64,000 bases of DNA from assembly GCA_022457065.1 (NCBI GenBank), contig JAJGBQ010000005.1, forward strand, positions 3,658,001-3,722,000. The letters run 5' to 3'. The notes below the pieces were generated by a model. It did no database searches. It saw only the letters and a list, made by a program, of their open reading frames with translations, and had not been told where the DNA came from. Shown here one piece after another: positions 12,150 to 22,600 of the stretch (its first letter is position 1; the number at the start of each line of letters is the position of its first letter). The translations under genes were made by a program, and so were the position numbers. The stretch comes from Curvularia sp. ZM96 (taxonomy: Eukaryota > Ascomycota > Dothideomycetes > Pleosporales > Pleosporaceae).

Positions 12150-12803
12150 GCTTGCCGCAGGCGATTACCAGTAAGGCCTTGGATCCCGTAGCAAGGAGCA
12201 AAAGGTTGCTGGTGGGTTGGAAGGACGGAACGTCCAGCCTTTTCCGTGCCCCAGGCACGTGGAGACGGGCAACAGAGGGGTACAGTGGCGTGTGGCGAGG
12301 GACGTGAGCAGGAGCGCTTCCTGAGGGATCCTTGTCGACTGGGGTAGCCAATGGGCTCGACTTGTGATCAGCTGTAACAGTGCAGATGTGAGGTTGATTT
12401 AGGTACCAGATCGGACCTGGCTTATGCGGTTTGCTAGGGGTCCAGCTTTAGATGAGCGGACAGCCGACGACCCTGAAAATTGCCAATAAAGTACCACTGC
12501 GGAGCGGTGTTTCGTGCAGCAATAGCGACTTTTCCGCAGGAAGCATCAAAGGCTGGGCCGGTACGGGGGCCCACTCGGTTTCTGGGGGCAGCAGTAGTGC
12601 CGGAGGCCGTGAGGCAGCAACAATAGGTGTAAAATCAGCGGTGGCAACCGTTGATACGCAATTGACCCAGCAAAAGTGATCTGGGGAGGACTGGCTTGCT
12701 TGGTGCCGGTCCGCTTAGGTGCAGCATGGGGTTGTGGCGTAGGGCAGCCGACCGTCAGGCCACAAAAGAAACGCAGCACTCGTTTACTCGGGCGCTACGC
12801 GAA

Positions 12804-12811
12804 TGAGCAAA
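12804..12811 (-). promoter_or_regulatory. Copper-response element TTTGCTCA, site 2
   Basis: A second perfect octamer (TGAGCAAA on the plus strand) lies 693 nt upstream of the same start codon, in inverted orientation to site 1. Mac1 normally needs two sites, so the pair is suggestive. The spacing is wider than in known targets. Confidence 0.4.
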
Positions 12812-13625
12812 TTGAGGGTCAGGGCGTCAAGGCGCGGGAGATCTCTGGCTGGCACTCGGAGGATGTGGTGAAGTGGAGGGATGGGAGAGTCGTGGGAAGA
12901 TGGATTAGGTTTAGTGCCGAGTTGTGTCTTAGCGTTGAGCAAGTTTCTTACTAAGAAGCCTTAGTTGCTTCACGGCGGCCGATAGGGAAGGTACGTGTGA
13001 AAGAAGCGCGGACCGACGAGCGGTTCTGTCATGTGCAAACAGGAAGACGGCGGGGCACGTTGGGTACGTGCAAGACATGTTGTTTATGAGGGCGGTGGAG
13101 ACAGCAGCACTTGTTGTGCCGGTGAAAGTTTACGGGGCCGTGGAAACAAGACGGCGGCTGCCGGGTACCAGTATCAGGTTGGCGCATGAAGATATCGAGT
13201 GGCTGCCCTTGTCGAGGACACGAGTACCGGAATGGTCATGTGCGCCGCCGTGGGACGGGATACCCTTTGTCGAGTTGGCGTTGCAGTGTGTGCCGGCGGC
13301 GTTGTTCCACCAACACCTCCCTCGCTACTCAGGTCGCTCCGAAGGCCGCTGGAAATCTCGAGACACGCTGGATGTGACATGCGCGAAACGCACCGACGAG
13401 ACCTCCTCATAATGCAAGGGTGGTGCGGCATGTTTGAAGCACTCGCTCCACGAACGTGGCCTGTCTGCAACCTAACTGGTGGTTTTCTCGAACGCTGCCC
13501 AGATAGGCAAAGCGGTGGCTAGTGCTGCACGTGGCATGTGTTTTTGACTGTGGCTTGTCGCGCTGCGTTATCCGAATTTCGATGGTCGGCCAAGACATTG
13601 ACTTTGTCACCTGTTTCTTTTCACC

Positions 13626-14635
13626 ATGTCGTCAGAGGCCGGAGACGAGGGCTTGGACATTTTCCAAGAGCCTGCTGATTACTACAAGCCAGAAGAGCAG
13701 GCAAAGTTTGCCTCGCACCGGCTGCTGTCCGGCAAGGAACTGACAGTTCGGTTGGTGGGACACAACCCATTGTGGGTAAGACTGATTTGCCAAAACATAT
13801 TGTGAAACTTGTGTTTTTTTGTCGATGCAAAGGGATTAGTTCTTTCGAAATATGTGTTGGAATCTTCCAACAAGATTATATTGGAGCCAGCTGCTTGATG
13901 CCATTTTAGATAGGCTTACTAACATATTCAGGGTCACTTCCTATGGAACGCAGGACGAACCATCTCAACATACCTCGAAGAACATGCAGACGAGCTCTTG
14001 AAAGGCCGAACAGTCTTAGAACTCGGCGCCGGAGCGGGTCTTCCCAGTCTCGTTTGTGCCATTAAAGGTGCCGCTCAAACAGTCGTCACTGACTATCCCG
14101 ATGCCGACTTGATCGAGAATCTACGTTACAACATCGACCACTGCGAACTACTCTCTAAGCCGCCCAAGATCGTGGCCGAGGTTCGTGGCTGCATTCAGTA
14201 TTGGCGGACGCAACTAACGCATGCGCAGGGTTACTTATGGGGTGCACCTACCGAGCATCTAACCAAGCATCTGGCTGAGGGCTCGGGCTTCGATGTGCTC
14301 ATCCTAGCGGACCTTCTCTTTAACCACTCGGAACACGAAAAGCTAGTCAAGACGATAGAGTTGACGCTGAAAAGGTCGCCCGACTCTCGAGCATACGTCT
14401 TCTTCTCTCCCTACCGCCCTTGGTTGTATGAAAAGGACATGGCGTTCTTTGATCTGGCGAGAAACGCGGGATTCACCGTCAACAAGATGTTTGAAAAGGT
14501 CATGGATAAGGTCATGTTTGAGGAGGATCCTGGAGTAAGTCAAGTATATTCATGCTTTCGAGAATTCACTGACTTCAACAGGATGAACTCCTTCGCCGTA
14601 CGGTTTTCGCCTATGAGCTTACATGGAGCTCTTGA
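13626..14635 (+). CDS. EFM7: Protein N-terminal and lysine methyltransferase EFM7-like
   Basis: Exons 13626-13775, 13932-14180, 14229-14534, 14582-14635; all junctions in phase 0; 252 aa. A class I SAM-dependent fold is clear: WNAGRTISTYLEE before motif I VLELGAGAGLPSLVCA, then VVTDYPDADLIENL (acidic SAM ribose loop) and FDVLILADLLFNHSEH after strand 4. The N terminus (DIFQEPADYYKP) is typical of the EFM7/NNT1 group, which methylates the N terminus and Lys of elongation factor 1A. The short last exon ends in ELTWSS. It lies divergent from the copper-fist gene. Confidence 0.88.
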
Positions 14636-15083
14636 TCTGGACTAGGAATTCTGGCAATGGATTGATATTTTTGTGATAGAAACCATCGTCTGTACAGACC
14701 TTCGGGTACGTACGCTGCGATTTGGACAAGCAGTGAAAGCTGCTTGCAACCGTTTCACGAGTACCTCCAGAGTAACGCATGACCTTTCACCACAACCCCA
14801 ACAACGAATCACCATCCCCCACTAATTCTTTCAAAACCCTCTGCCTACTCGTCCACCAATCTTCGATCAATCTCTGCTGGTCCGTACCTATTCACACGTC
14901 ATTTCCAAACAACGGCAATGTTCCTTTCTTCACAATGTCACTGTCTCCATCTGTATAAAATACCTCTCTTCCCACCTCGCTCAAACAACCAACCAGTGAA
15001 TTAAATCCTCCAACTTCACTGCGAAACTAAAAGCCCATCCTTTTCATAAATCCAACTGCCCTCGCCATTATCATCCCCCAAAC
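14636..15083. other. Intergenic, leader of the next gene
   Basis: The 448 nt are C/T-rich toward the 3' side (14780-15080), as in many fungal 5' leaders. No gene seen. Confidence 0.5.
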
Positions 15084-15539
15084 ATGGGCGCTCCCACATT
15101 CAAACCCTGTTACCCCCCCTCCAACCCCTCCATCAGCGACGACATAGCAGTCTATCAGCACCTCCTACATTCCAACAGCCCCTACGCCCTGCGCTTCCAC
15201 CAACAAATCCTCCAGCGCCTGCAAAACGAGCCTGTGACTGAGCTCGACGTGCAAACGGTTTGGGGCCTTGAATCTCCTGAGTGGATCGACGCCATTCTTG
15301 CCAATATCGTCAAGTTTGATGTGCTAAGCATGCAGCCGGAGGGCGGGTATGTGCATATGTTTATCGAGACGGAGATGATAGGGTATGAGCACGGGGCGGC
15401 CAAGTGGCTGGTCGATGTGTATGAGAGGCACAAGCGGGCGGTGGAAGAGGAGAAGAAGGGGCGCAGGATCGGATTGAGGAAGACGGTGGGGAGATTTGTT
15501 GGTAGGAGGATTGAAAAGTTGATGGAAGCGGGGTGGTAA
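15084..15539 (+). CDS. Conserved-style hypothetical protein, 151 aa
   Basis: A single-exon frame starting MGAPTFKPCYPPSNPSIS and ending with a basic tail (KKGRRIGLRKTVG to RRIEKLMEAGW). It has no signal peptide or membrane segment. The middle is amphipathic helical (QQILQRLQNEP, DAILANIVKF), and the C-terminal third is Lys/Arg-rich. The codon choice (strong C-ending bias early on) and the pyrimidine-rich leader look like a real fungal gene. I do not recognise the family; a small soluble protein is all that can be said. Confidence 0.6.
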   Translation: MGAPTFKPCYPPSNPSISDDIAVYQHLLHSNSPYALRFHQQILQRLQNEPVTELDVQTVWGLESPEWIDAILANIVKFDVLSMQPEGGYVHMFIETEMIGYEHGAAKWLVDVYERHKRAVEEEKKGRRIGLRKTVGRFVGRRIEKLMEAGW

Positions 15540-16075
15540 GAGCGTGATGGACATTTGGGGGTGTGAGTGTTAAGAAGGCGAAGGGCGTTGGCGTGGCTTG
15601 GGCGGAGAAGTGGCGTGTTTTTGAAATGTCTTGAATGGCTTAGATCATCGCTTTGATGTTGTTATTGTATTAGTAGTTTGGGGTTTGGTTAAGAATCACA
15701 TTCGCGTATGTTCTAATCGTTTCGTCATTTAGGTGTTCTGATATAGCTGTAGGTAGGTGATCTTCATTTACTGGGTAAATCGATGCCACATCCTCCTACG
15801 CTCATATTTCGCAGAATTTACTTCAATCTGGCATGAAAACAACATTTATATTCCTACTTCATTGATGTTCGACGAGATCTTACTCAAAAGTAGGTGATCG
15901 TCAACCTGCACCCCACCAGCCGCTAGCAGCCAATCCGGCTACCTTGCTCCAGGCCAGCTTATCCGTTGCCGAGGTTCCTCGACCTCCACAACATTCAACA
16001 GCAGCCATGACGCCCTTCAAACCGCCATGATATCGCCGTAAGAGCACCCGACACCTTGTTGCTCTTCACACCACC
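15540..16075. other. Intergenic, no gene seen
   Basis: The 536 nt contain the AT-rich 3' flank of the 151-aa gene and a C-rich leader before the HAD gene. No tRNA or repeat is recognised. Confidence 0.5.
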
Positions 16076-16993
16076 ATGACATCTCCGTCCAAACCCCCCA
16101 AAGCGATCCTCTTCGACATCGGCGGCGTAGTGGTGCGTACCTGGATCTAGCACTCAACCTACACGAGGTGTAAACCTAACGTAACCCCCCAGGTCGTCAG
16201 CCCTTTCCAAGCTATTCTCGACTACGAAATCGAAAACAAAATCCCCGTCGGCTACATCAACTTCGCGATCCAAAAAGGCCCCCACGACACCGGCGCATGG
16301 CAACTCATTGAGCGCGGCGAAGTCGAGCTGAACGATGCCTGGTTCACCGCCTTCAAGCAGCAACTCTCCCGCCCAGAAATATGGTCCGAATACCTCCAGA
16401 AACTCGCGAAGCAAGGCAGCGTTGGCGGCGGGCAGGCCATCGCAGGCGGTAACCCGCGTGTCCCAGATATCGACGCGAAGAAGCTGTTCTGGCGCATGAT
16501 GAAGATTAGTCGCACACCAGATCCCTACATGTACCCCGCGCTGCGCAAGTTGGGTGAGAGCGGAAAGTTTGTGCTCGGCGCGTTTAGCAATAATGTCACG
16601 TTTCCGACTGGCATTCTTGATGACGAAGGGGAGTTGTTTACAAAAGAGATTGTGCATGCGCCGCCGCCGAACCCTTACGCAGAGGACTCCGGGGACATCA
16701 CGACGTGTTTCGATGTGTTTCTTGGCTCCGCGGCTGTCGGTGTAAGAAAGCCAGATCCAGAGGCGTATAAGTTGGCGGTGAGGGAGATGGACAAGATTGC
16801 GAGGAAGAAGGGCATGGGAGGTGTGACAGTGGGAGATACGCTATTCTTGGATGATATCGGTATTAATTTGAAGTTTGCGAGACAGACGGGGTTGAGGACG
16901 ATCAAGGTCAATTTAGGCAAAACGAAAGATGCGGTGAGGGAGTTAGAGGAGGCAGTTGGCATGCCGTTGTTGGATGAGAAGGCTAAGTTGTAA
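16076..16993 (+). CDS. HAD-superfamily hydrolase (ACAD10/epoxide-hydrolase N-domain type)
   Basis: Exons 16076-16132 and 16193-16993 (60-nt intron, GTGCGT/CCAG), 285 aa. Motif I is ILFDIGGVV: the nucleophile Asp is present, but the +2 general acid/base Asp is Gly. This is seen in the ACAD10-like branch, so it is a subfamily trait rather than decay. Motif II region is FVLGAFSNN, motif III Lys lies in GVRKPDPEAY, and motif IV is TLFLDDIGINLKFA. A helical cap (residues about 25-115) follows motif I. Substrate unknown. A 48-bp direct repeat copy lies 148 nt after its stop. Confidence 0.82.
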
Positions 16994-17140
16994 GAATAGG
17001 ATCTTAGAGTTTTCTCTTGTGCTACTTTCTACATCTACGATCAAACTATTCCATTCTCCACCATGTTTTCTCTGTTCACATACGTGTTGCTCCACGATGG
17101 CTGTTCTCAGGAAATAGTGAGGGTTCATCAGGGCGCGTAA

Positions 17141-17188
17141 GATCCGCTGATGTCTGAAAAAACCCGAGAGGCCCATGATATCACAACA
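17141..17188 (+). repeat. 48-bp direct repeat, copy 1
   Basis: This copy matches 19219-19266 at 43 of 48 positions, and all five differences are transitions. The two copies bracket about 2 kb containing the secreted-protein gene and transposon remnants. Confidence 0.8.
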
Positions 17189-17269
17189 GGCCTATCAGCC
17201 TAAAGAGTAAGATAGTCAGCCTTGTTCATCCAATTGTTTTTATCTTAGTCTCAATGGTCGACCTACGTT

Positions 17270-17572
17270 CTAAGTGCTATCCATCTTTTCGTGGTATTGT
17301 CTCCTGTTTTGGTTTCTTGAAGGCTTAGGTCCAGGTATCGCACAGCAAGTTCTACAGTCAATCTGTATAAGTGTTAGTCTAGTGATCAACTTGGTGTGGG
17401 ATAGTATGATACTTACACTAGACTGGCGGGCATAAGGGCGGCTTGGATCGTTGCACGTGAGAGCTATATTTCTGCCGCGACAATAGTCACAGTTCCAATT
17501 AGGTGGTGGAGAACCCTGCGCAAATACGCAAGCGGCTAGCATAGTAATAGCAAGAGTGATAGTAAGCTTCAT
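17270..17572 (-). CDS. Small secreted cysteine-rich protein (effector-like)
   Basis: Exons (minus) 17572-17417 and 17362-17270; 54-nt intron (GTAAGT/ACAG); 82 aa. A clear signal peptide (MKLTITLAITMLAACVFA) precedes a mature part of about 63 residues with six Cys (NCDYC, LTC, DCRTCC), enough for three disulfides, and a basic Gly/Pro/Asn tail (PGPKPSRNQNRRQ). Reading through the intron would add a run of uncharged residues and keep only the frame by chance. No family recognised. The size, signal peptide, Cys content and position beside transposon relics match fungal effector candidates, but no host role can be seen from sequence. Confidence 0.72.
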   Translation of the reverse strand: MKLTITLAITMLAACVFAQGSPPPNWNCDYCRGRNIALTCNDPSRPYARQSSVSIILSHTKLITRLTLIQIDCRTCCAIPGPKPSRNQNRRQYHEKMDST

Positions 17573-17765
17573 TTTGGCGTTTTAACTTTTCTTAGGACTT
17601 GGAATTGTAATTTTGCTTAAGAGTATAAGACAATAGCGAAATTCTGCGGTAAATAGTGTGAAAACACAGCTTTATTTATACTTAACTCGATGGCTGGCCA
17701 GACCGCATTCTTTAGCACAAGGAACCCCGGTACGCTCGTTATACCGAAACTTTCAGGGCACAATA

Positions 17766-17956
17766 TACGAAAGTGACAGGCCTAAGTTTGTCACTCTAGC
17801 GCTACATGATTTTCGCACAAGATCGACACAAACCTCTAGACCAAAGACTTTACGAGGCTGCTATTGGCTTAACAGAGTATTAAATCACTTGATCAAGCTT
17901 AGTCTCATCTCTTGAGCACGGATCTAGTTACAAAACTTAGGCCTGTCACCTTCGTA
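17766..17956. mobile_element. MITE-like element with 21-bp terminal inverted repeats
   Basis: The ends are TACGAAAGTGACAGGCCTAAG (left, 17766-17786) and its reverse complement at 17936-17956, with a single A/G difference. The 191-bp interior has no coding capacity. No clear target duplication was found, so the outer limits may be slightly off. Confidence 0.6.
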
Positions 17957-18067
17957 CCTTGCAGCGAGATGCTTTAACGCCGACTCTACGGAGTAACGAT
18001 TTGGGCTTTTCCCGAGATGATTCCGACCGGCTTATATGCCCCTCTAATAACGAGTATTGTCATCGTA

Positions 18068-18205
18068 TACGAAGGTCACAGGGGTAAGTTTTATCACTCC
18101 AGCGCTATACGGTTTTCGCACGCGATTGACAAAACCCCCAGACTGAAGACTTTACAAGGCTTTTGTTGGCTTAACTAAGTATTGAATCACTTAGTCTTTG
18201 TAAAA
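18068..18205. repeat. Degenerate second copy of the 17766 element
   Basis: From 18068 the sequence follows the left half of the 17766 element for about 140 nt (TACGAAGGTCACAGGGGTAAG, then AGCGCTATACGGTTTTCGCA and GGCTTAACTAAGTATTGAAT). Most differences are transitions, with some transversions and small indels. The right inverted repeat is missing. Confidence 0.6.
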
Positions 18206-18717
18206 TATCTTCTATAGTGTACTGAAGCTTTAAGAAACTTATTCTTCAAATTTCATGACTACTAACTATATTATAATAATCTATATAACTAGGCGCTAAT
18301 CTTTCTTCGCATTAAACGTCACTAGATTGTTAGACTATTGACTGGGTTCGGTACAGCACGAGATAGATTAGACGGATAGGCAAGCAAACAGTCGTATTAA
18401 TATGAGACGAATCACTAGTGAGCTACTCTACGGAGTAATGATTGTACAGCGTTTATAGTCCCAATTGGGGTATAGCTGACTAAGATAGTCTAGAATCTTC
18501 CAGGTTGGCCCAAACTAGGCCAGATCCTGACATAGAGGGTCATATTATATTTTTCCGTGACCAAAACAGTTACCATGCTTACTAGTAATTACCCGACTAT
18601 GCAGCTGTCATCCGGACGTCTAATCGGCATATCGTTTATTCGTTGCTACAACAACACTCTAGGACAAGTTAAGAATAGATAAACTTTATAGTTATACCTT
18701 CTTACTAGTACTAGTTA

Positions 18718-18828
18718 GGACCTGTTCGGTTCCCAACTTCAGTTTTCAGTTCCAGTTTGACTCGTGGCGTTTTAAGTGGCTATTATTGAGAAACTGAAAC
18801 TGAAACTGGAGCGCAACCGAACAGGCCC
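18718..18828. mobile_element. Tourist-like (PIF/Harbinger) MITE with TTA target duplication
   Basis: A 111-bp element with termini GGACCTGTTCGGTT and, reverse-complemented, GGGCCTGTTCGGTT. It is flanked on both sides by TTA (18715-18717 and 18829-18831). The inner arms are also roughly complementary (runs of CAGTTTCAGTTTCAG). TIR sequence and TTA duplication are both typical of PIF/Harbinger-derived Tourist elements. No transposase is encoded; movement would need a source elsewhere in the genome. Confidence 0.75.
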
Positions 18829-18883
18829 TTAATATGCGGTCAGTTAGCAGTATTACAGCCGAGAGATTAACTCATGCGCGCTA

Positions 18884-19138
18884 TCATCCAAGATCAAACC
18901 CCACATCTTGACCAGCGACCAGCGTCCCAATCAGGGTCTGCGCATGCTGCAAGATACGATCAGAAGCCGTCTTCCCTAGGAAAGCAGCAACAGTGGCATG
19001 GTATCCAAAAGTCAAAATGCGAGACCGCTTTAGGTTGCTAGGAAGTAGACTACTATCTTCTAGCCAGGACTTGCTTGTCTTGTCCTTACTCTTTATACTA
19101 GGAGGATGACCATTAAGTCTATGTATGGCGATAATACT
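18884..19138 (-). pseudogene. Relic of an NLR-type N-terminal lipase domain
   Basis: Read on the minus strand, 84 codons stay open from SIIAIHRLNG to a TGA at 18886-18884, with KSWLEDSSLLPSNL, RSRILTFGYHATV and TASDRILQHAQTLI. This is the start of the alpha/beta-hydrolase domain found before NACHT or NB-ARC in fungal NLRs and in SERAC1-like proteins (compare IVAIHGLRED and VLWLRDILPQ in the intact gene at 19.6-23.2 kb). There is no ATG, the expected Gly after IH is Arg, and nothing homologous follows; a MITE lies 56 bp beyond the end. It is a truncated, decayed gene copy. Confidence 0.7.
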
Positions 19139-19218
19139 TAGGGCAGTTAGCTACAGGTTCCTGTACACAGACGCAATGCTTACTCAACAGTTGGATATTC
19201 GCCTCTATACAGCTCGAA

Positions 19219-19266
19219 GATCTACTAATGTCTGGAAAAACCCGAGAGGTCCATGATATCACAACA
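19219..19266 (+). repeat. 48-bp direct repeat, copy 2
   Basis: Partner of 17141-17188; see that entry. Where the two differ, this copy has T or A at four of the five sites, as expected if it was the more mutated copy. Confidence 0.8.
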
Positions 19267-19621
19267 TACCAGTCAGGATCTGGCTAACACAAGTTCAGAG
19301 CTAGCTGAACAAGTTTACACTTCGCCTTTTCTTCGATCAAAAAAACAAATCTGGATATCTCTAATTCTACCGTCACGAACATGTCCTATGTCAGAAACTT
19401 TGGTAGTCGTAAACCTTCAAAGCCGAAGCTGAGTAAGACGATAACTGAGCAAGAAACCGAAACCATAAGAAGTGCTATGAAGAGCCATTTTCCAGCAACT
19501 AAACGCCCGTTGCCCTACTGTATCAAAACGTCCGACGAGCCATAGGCTTAGAAAAAAGCCCTTGTTGCTCCAAACGAGATGAAGTAATCGTTTTTGACTT
19601 TTCCGTTGGTGTCACTGCTCT

Positions 19622-22600
19622 CTAAGGTGGAAGTAGCGAGTTCTCTGATGCTCTCCGTACAACACAAGGGTCAAATCGATCTTCATCTCCCATGCTGACT
19701 TCGATATGGGGAAACCTTTTTTTCAAAGCTGCGAGCTCATCCTGACGATCTTGTATATGGTAGATCCTCATTAACAACTCAGCCGCGGATGCCATCTCCG
19801 GTCGTTCGAGCGAAAGGTTCTTTTGCCACGTTACTTTGTCCATGATTTTCACGCAGTACTCCTCCGCCTCTTTCAGTTTTCCCAGCTTGAACTTTACATG
19901 TGCATAGCCGTACATGTTGTGTATCCAATCGGGGTGATTAAACGATATCCTTTGAAGTAGTTGTTGGATCAAGTCTTCGGCTTCCTTCAATTTGCCGGAC
20001 ATGAAGTAGGCTTGGCCCAGATTCGACTGCGTCAGGGCAGTACCAACATGATTTTCGCCCAAAATTCTTTTGACGACTGGGAGAATACCCTCTAGGGTCG
20101 AGACGGCCTTTTCAGGTTGCCCTAATGCAACATGGACCTTCGACAAGTCATTCACTGACCAGAGCGTATATGCATGCTCCTCTCCTAGTATTTCTCGCCT
20201 TGCTTGAAGGACGTTTTCTATCAGTCGCTTTGCAGCGAGCATGTGCCGTTTGCTGGCACACAGAAGCATGCCTAGCTCGTTTCGGGTCATCAAAGTCTCG
20301 GGGTGTTTCAAGCCGAAGAAACGTTTCTGGAGCTTGAGCACCCACACAAGCAGTTTACGGCTCTTCTCGACTTCGCCTAGATGAAAGTAGGTCCGGGCTA
20401 AATTAAACATGGCGCTGAGTGTCTGTGGATCTTCTGACCCAAGTCGCTTTCTCAGTCCCTCTACCGCTCGCTCGCCGGTCATTTTGGAAATCTGCCTCTT
20501 ACCAGCGAGCCATAAGGTGGGTGTGATGTCGTTCAATGCGAGACAATATGGGACATGAATCGGTTTCCATACCGGCCAAATTGTCCACTCGTTGAAGCAT
20601 TGACGATTCCAGCGCAGTGAGTCCAAGACTTGCTTCTGAACTTCAATAGCACTCTCGATCTCAAAAAGGTTCCAGAGTGTGTGTCCGTAGCTGCGCTGAG
20701 CACGAATAGTATCGGTATGTCGTTTTCCTAGCAGTCTCTGTCGTGTCCGAATGACACTCTCCTGCAAATGACGCGCAGACTTCCATTGACCTTGTTCGAG
20801 ATTGGCCCATTGGCCTTGTTCGGCATAGACCCAAGCGAATCTCTCCATTTGTGATGCACTTTCCAGCGTCTCTTTCTTGCGCAGCTGCTCTGAATTATGC
20901 AACTGCAAACATGAGTGAATGTGCGGCAGGAGCAATGCTCGGAATTGCCGGCCAGATGCTTCGAGACTTGGAGAGATACATTGGGCCAAGATTGCCATTG
21001 TAAGTTTTAACCACCTAGTTTGCTCTTCATGGTTGAGCCGATCCCTTGCCCAGTTGTGGACCACTGGATGCATAGTGCAGAAGCCCTCGGTAAACTCAAT
21101 GATCGAATGATCGCACAACACCATGATGGCTCTTCGGATCCTTGCTTCTACTTCCCCATTCCAGGCTGGTTGTAGAATATCGGGGAGTTGTGTGCCTAAA
21201 TCCACTCTTGATCTAAGATCTTCCCATGATCTTTGAAAAATTTGCTCTGGTATCGTTTCATGGTGCATGAAAGCAAAGGCATGCATCAGGTCCACTGCAT
21301 CCCTATGTTCGACCAACTCACTAGTTGCAATCTTCTGGAAAGGGAAGTCCAAGGTTGCAATGATATTAAGCTCCTCAACGCTTCTGGGCCGTGAAGCGCT
21401 CAATGTGAACTTGCGTTGTGAGAGATAGTACTTGAGATATCGTTCCAATGTGTAGATGTTTCGACGAATCGTTGCTCCTGCGAGTGAGATCGCGAGAGGC
21501 AGGTAGCCTAGTTCCATGGCGATCCCTTTGGCAAGATCCCATTCTTTAGAATCAGCAGGCTGTGACTCTCGGCGTGGATCGGGGGATGCCGCTTTCAACA
21601 AAAGACTTATAGCTTCTTCGGGCTCCATACCTCGGAAACGCAGATCACCGACGGTAGCGTATATAGTGGCGTTGGGGTTGCGAGTGGTAACGAGAACATG
21701 TCCATTGCCTTCGCTAGGATAGTAAGTCGAGATATCCATGTCTACGTCATCTGCATTGTCCAAGACTAGAAGCCATGGCTGTTCGCAGTGAGATAGCCAA
21801 TGTAAAGCTGAGTTCATCGTCGATCCTCGTCCAACTTGGGCACCGATAGAGGCGAATCCAGATTCGACACTTTCCTGACTGCTTGCATCCACCCAGAATA
21901 CTGCCCAGTATCTAACGATTAAATGTTAGCCTATTTTCGGAACACACGAAAGCCCCTGGGTCGACATACCTATTCTTGTTTTCTTCAGCGTACTTTAGGC
22001 AAAACTGAGTCTTGCCTGACCCTCCTAGACCATAAATTACTAGTACCTTGGGCGAGCTGCGACCTCCGCATTGCCTAACGGACCCAAGTTGCTTCTTTAC
22101 ATAGCTAGCATGTTTCTGTCTTCCAGTGAAATAAGGACTCGATCTTCGGGGAATGATACACCATTCATTGACTACTGGGGTGCTGTTTGAGTCGACTGGA
22201 GAAACTTGACGCTGGGGAAGCAACAGCTTGTGTATCGGGTGCGGTCGTTTCTGATCCAAGTATTGCGCGTTCGTCTTCCACCTTGAGGTGATCAATGTAG
22301 GTGCTTCTCGTACATAACGCGAAAGTGCCTCGAGAATTGGCTGGAACCTGCGGTCCGAAAGACTAGAGAATTTGGCCATCGCGGAATGTGTTGCTGTGAT
22401 GCCGCATTTCTCGACATTATCCCACGCTAGAGGTGCGGCTGAATCTTGGTCAACGATGAATGACGATGTCGGCCCATTGCTTGTTCTCAGTTCCTCCCAG
22501 AAGTTGTAGATGAAGAACTTTTTCATCAACGGCGCGAACTGGTCATTGATCTCATTCAGCATTTCAGAGCCCTTCCCAAGATTGAGAATGAAGTGATTTG

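Larger units (their letters stand above)
12112..13625. other. Divergent intergenic region, copper-fist gene / EFM7
   Basis: This 1.5-kb GC-balanced region between two divergent genes has no credible coding frame. Besides the two copper-element octamers there is a near match (TTGAGCAAG) close to 12938. Confidence 0.55.
17573..19621. other. AT-rich accessory block with transposon relics
   Basis: This 2-kb block between the secreted-protein gene and the NLR is poor in open frames, AT-rich and rich in TA. It holds two inverted-repeat elements, a degenerate second copy of one, a decayed NLR-type lipase fragment and one of the 48-bp direct repeats. A short frame at 19381-19545 (54 aa, basic) cannot be supported as a gene. 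Repeat copies differ mainly by C/T and G/A changes, consistent with repeat-induced point mutation. Confidence 0.7.

Noticed and set aside
16076..16132. HAD protein as a dead enzyme because of DIG instead of DxD
   Set aside because: The ACAD10-like branch of HAD proteins commonly has DxGG here, so the change is a subfamily trait.
19381..19545. 54-codon basic frame upstream-facing beside the NLR 3' end
   Set aside because: Too short and without homologous features; it lies in the decayed block, so it could be a remnant but cannot be supported.
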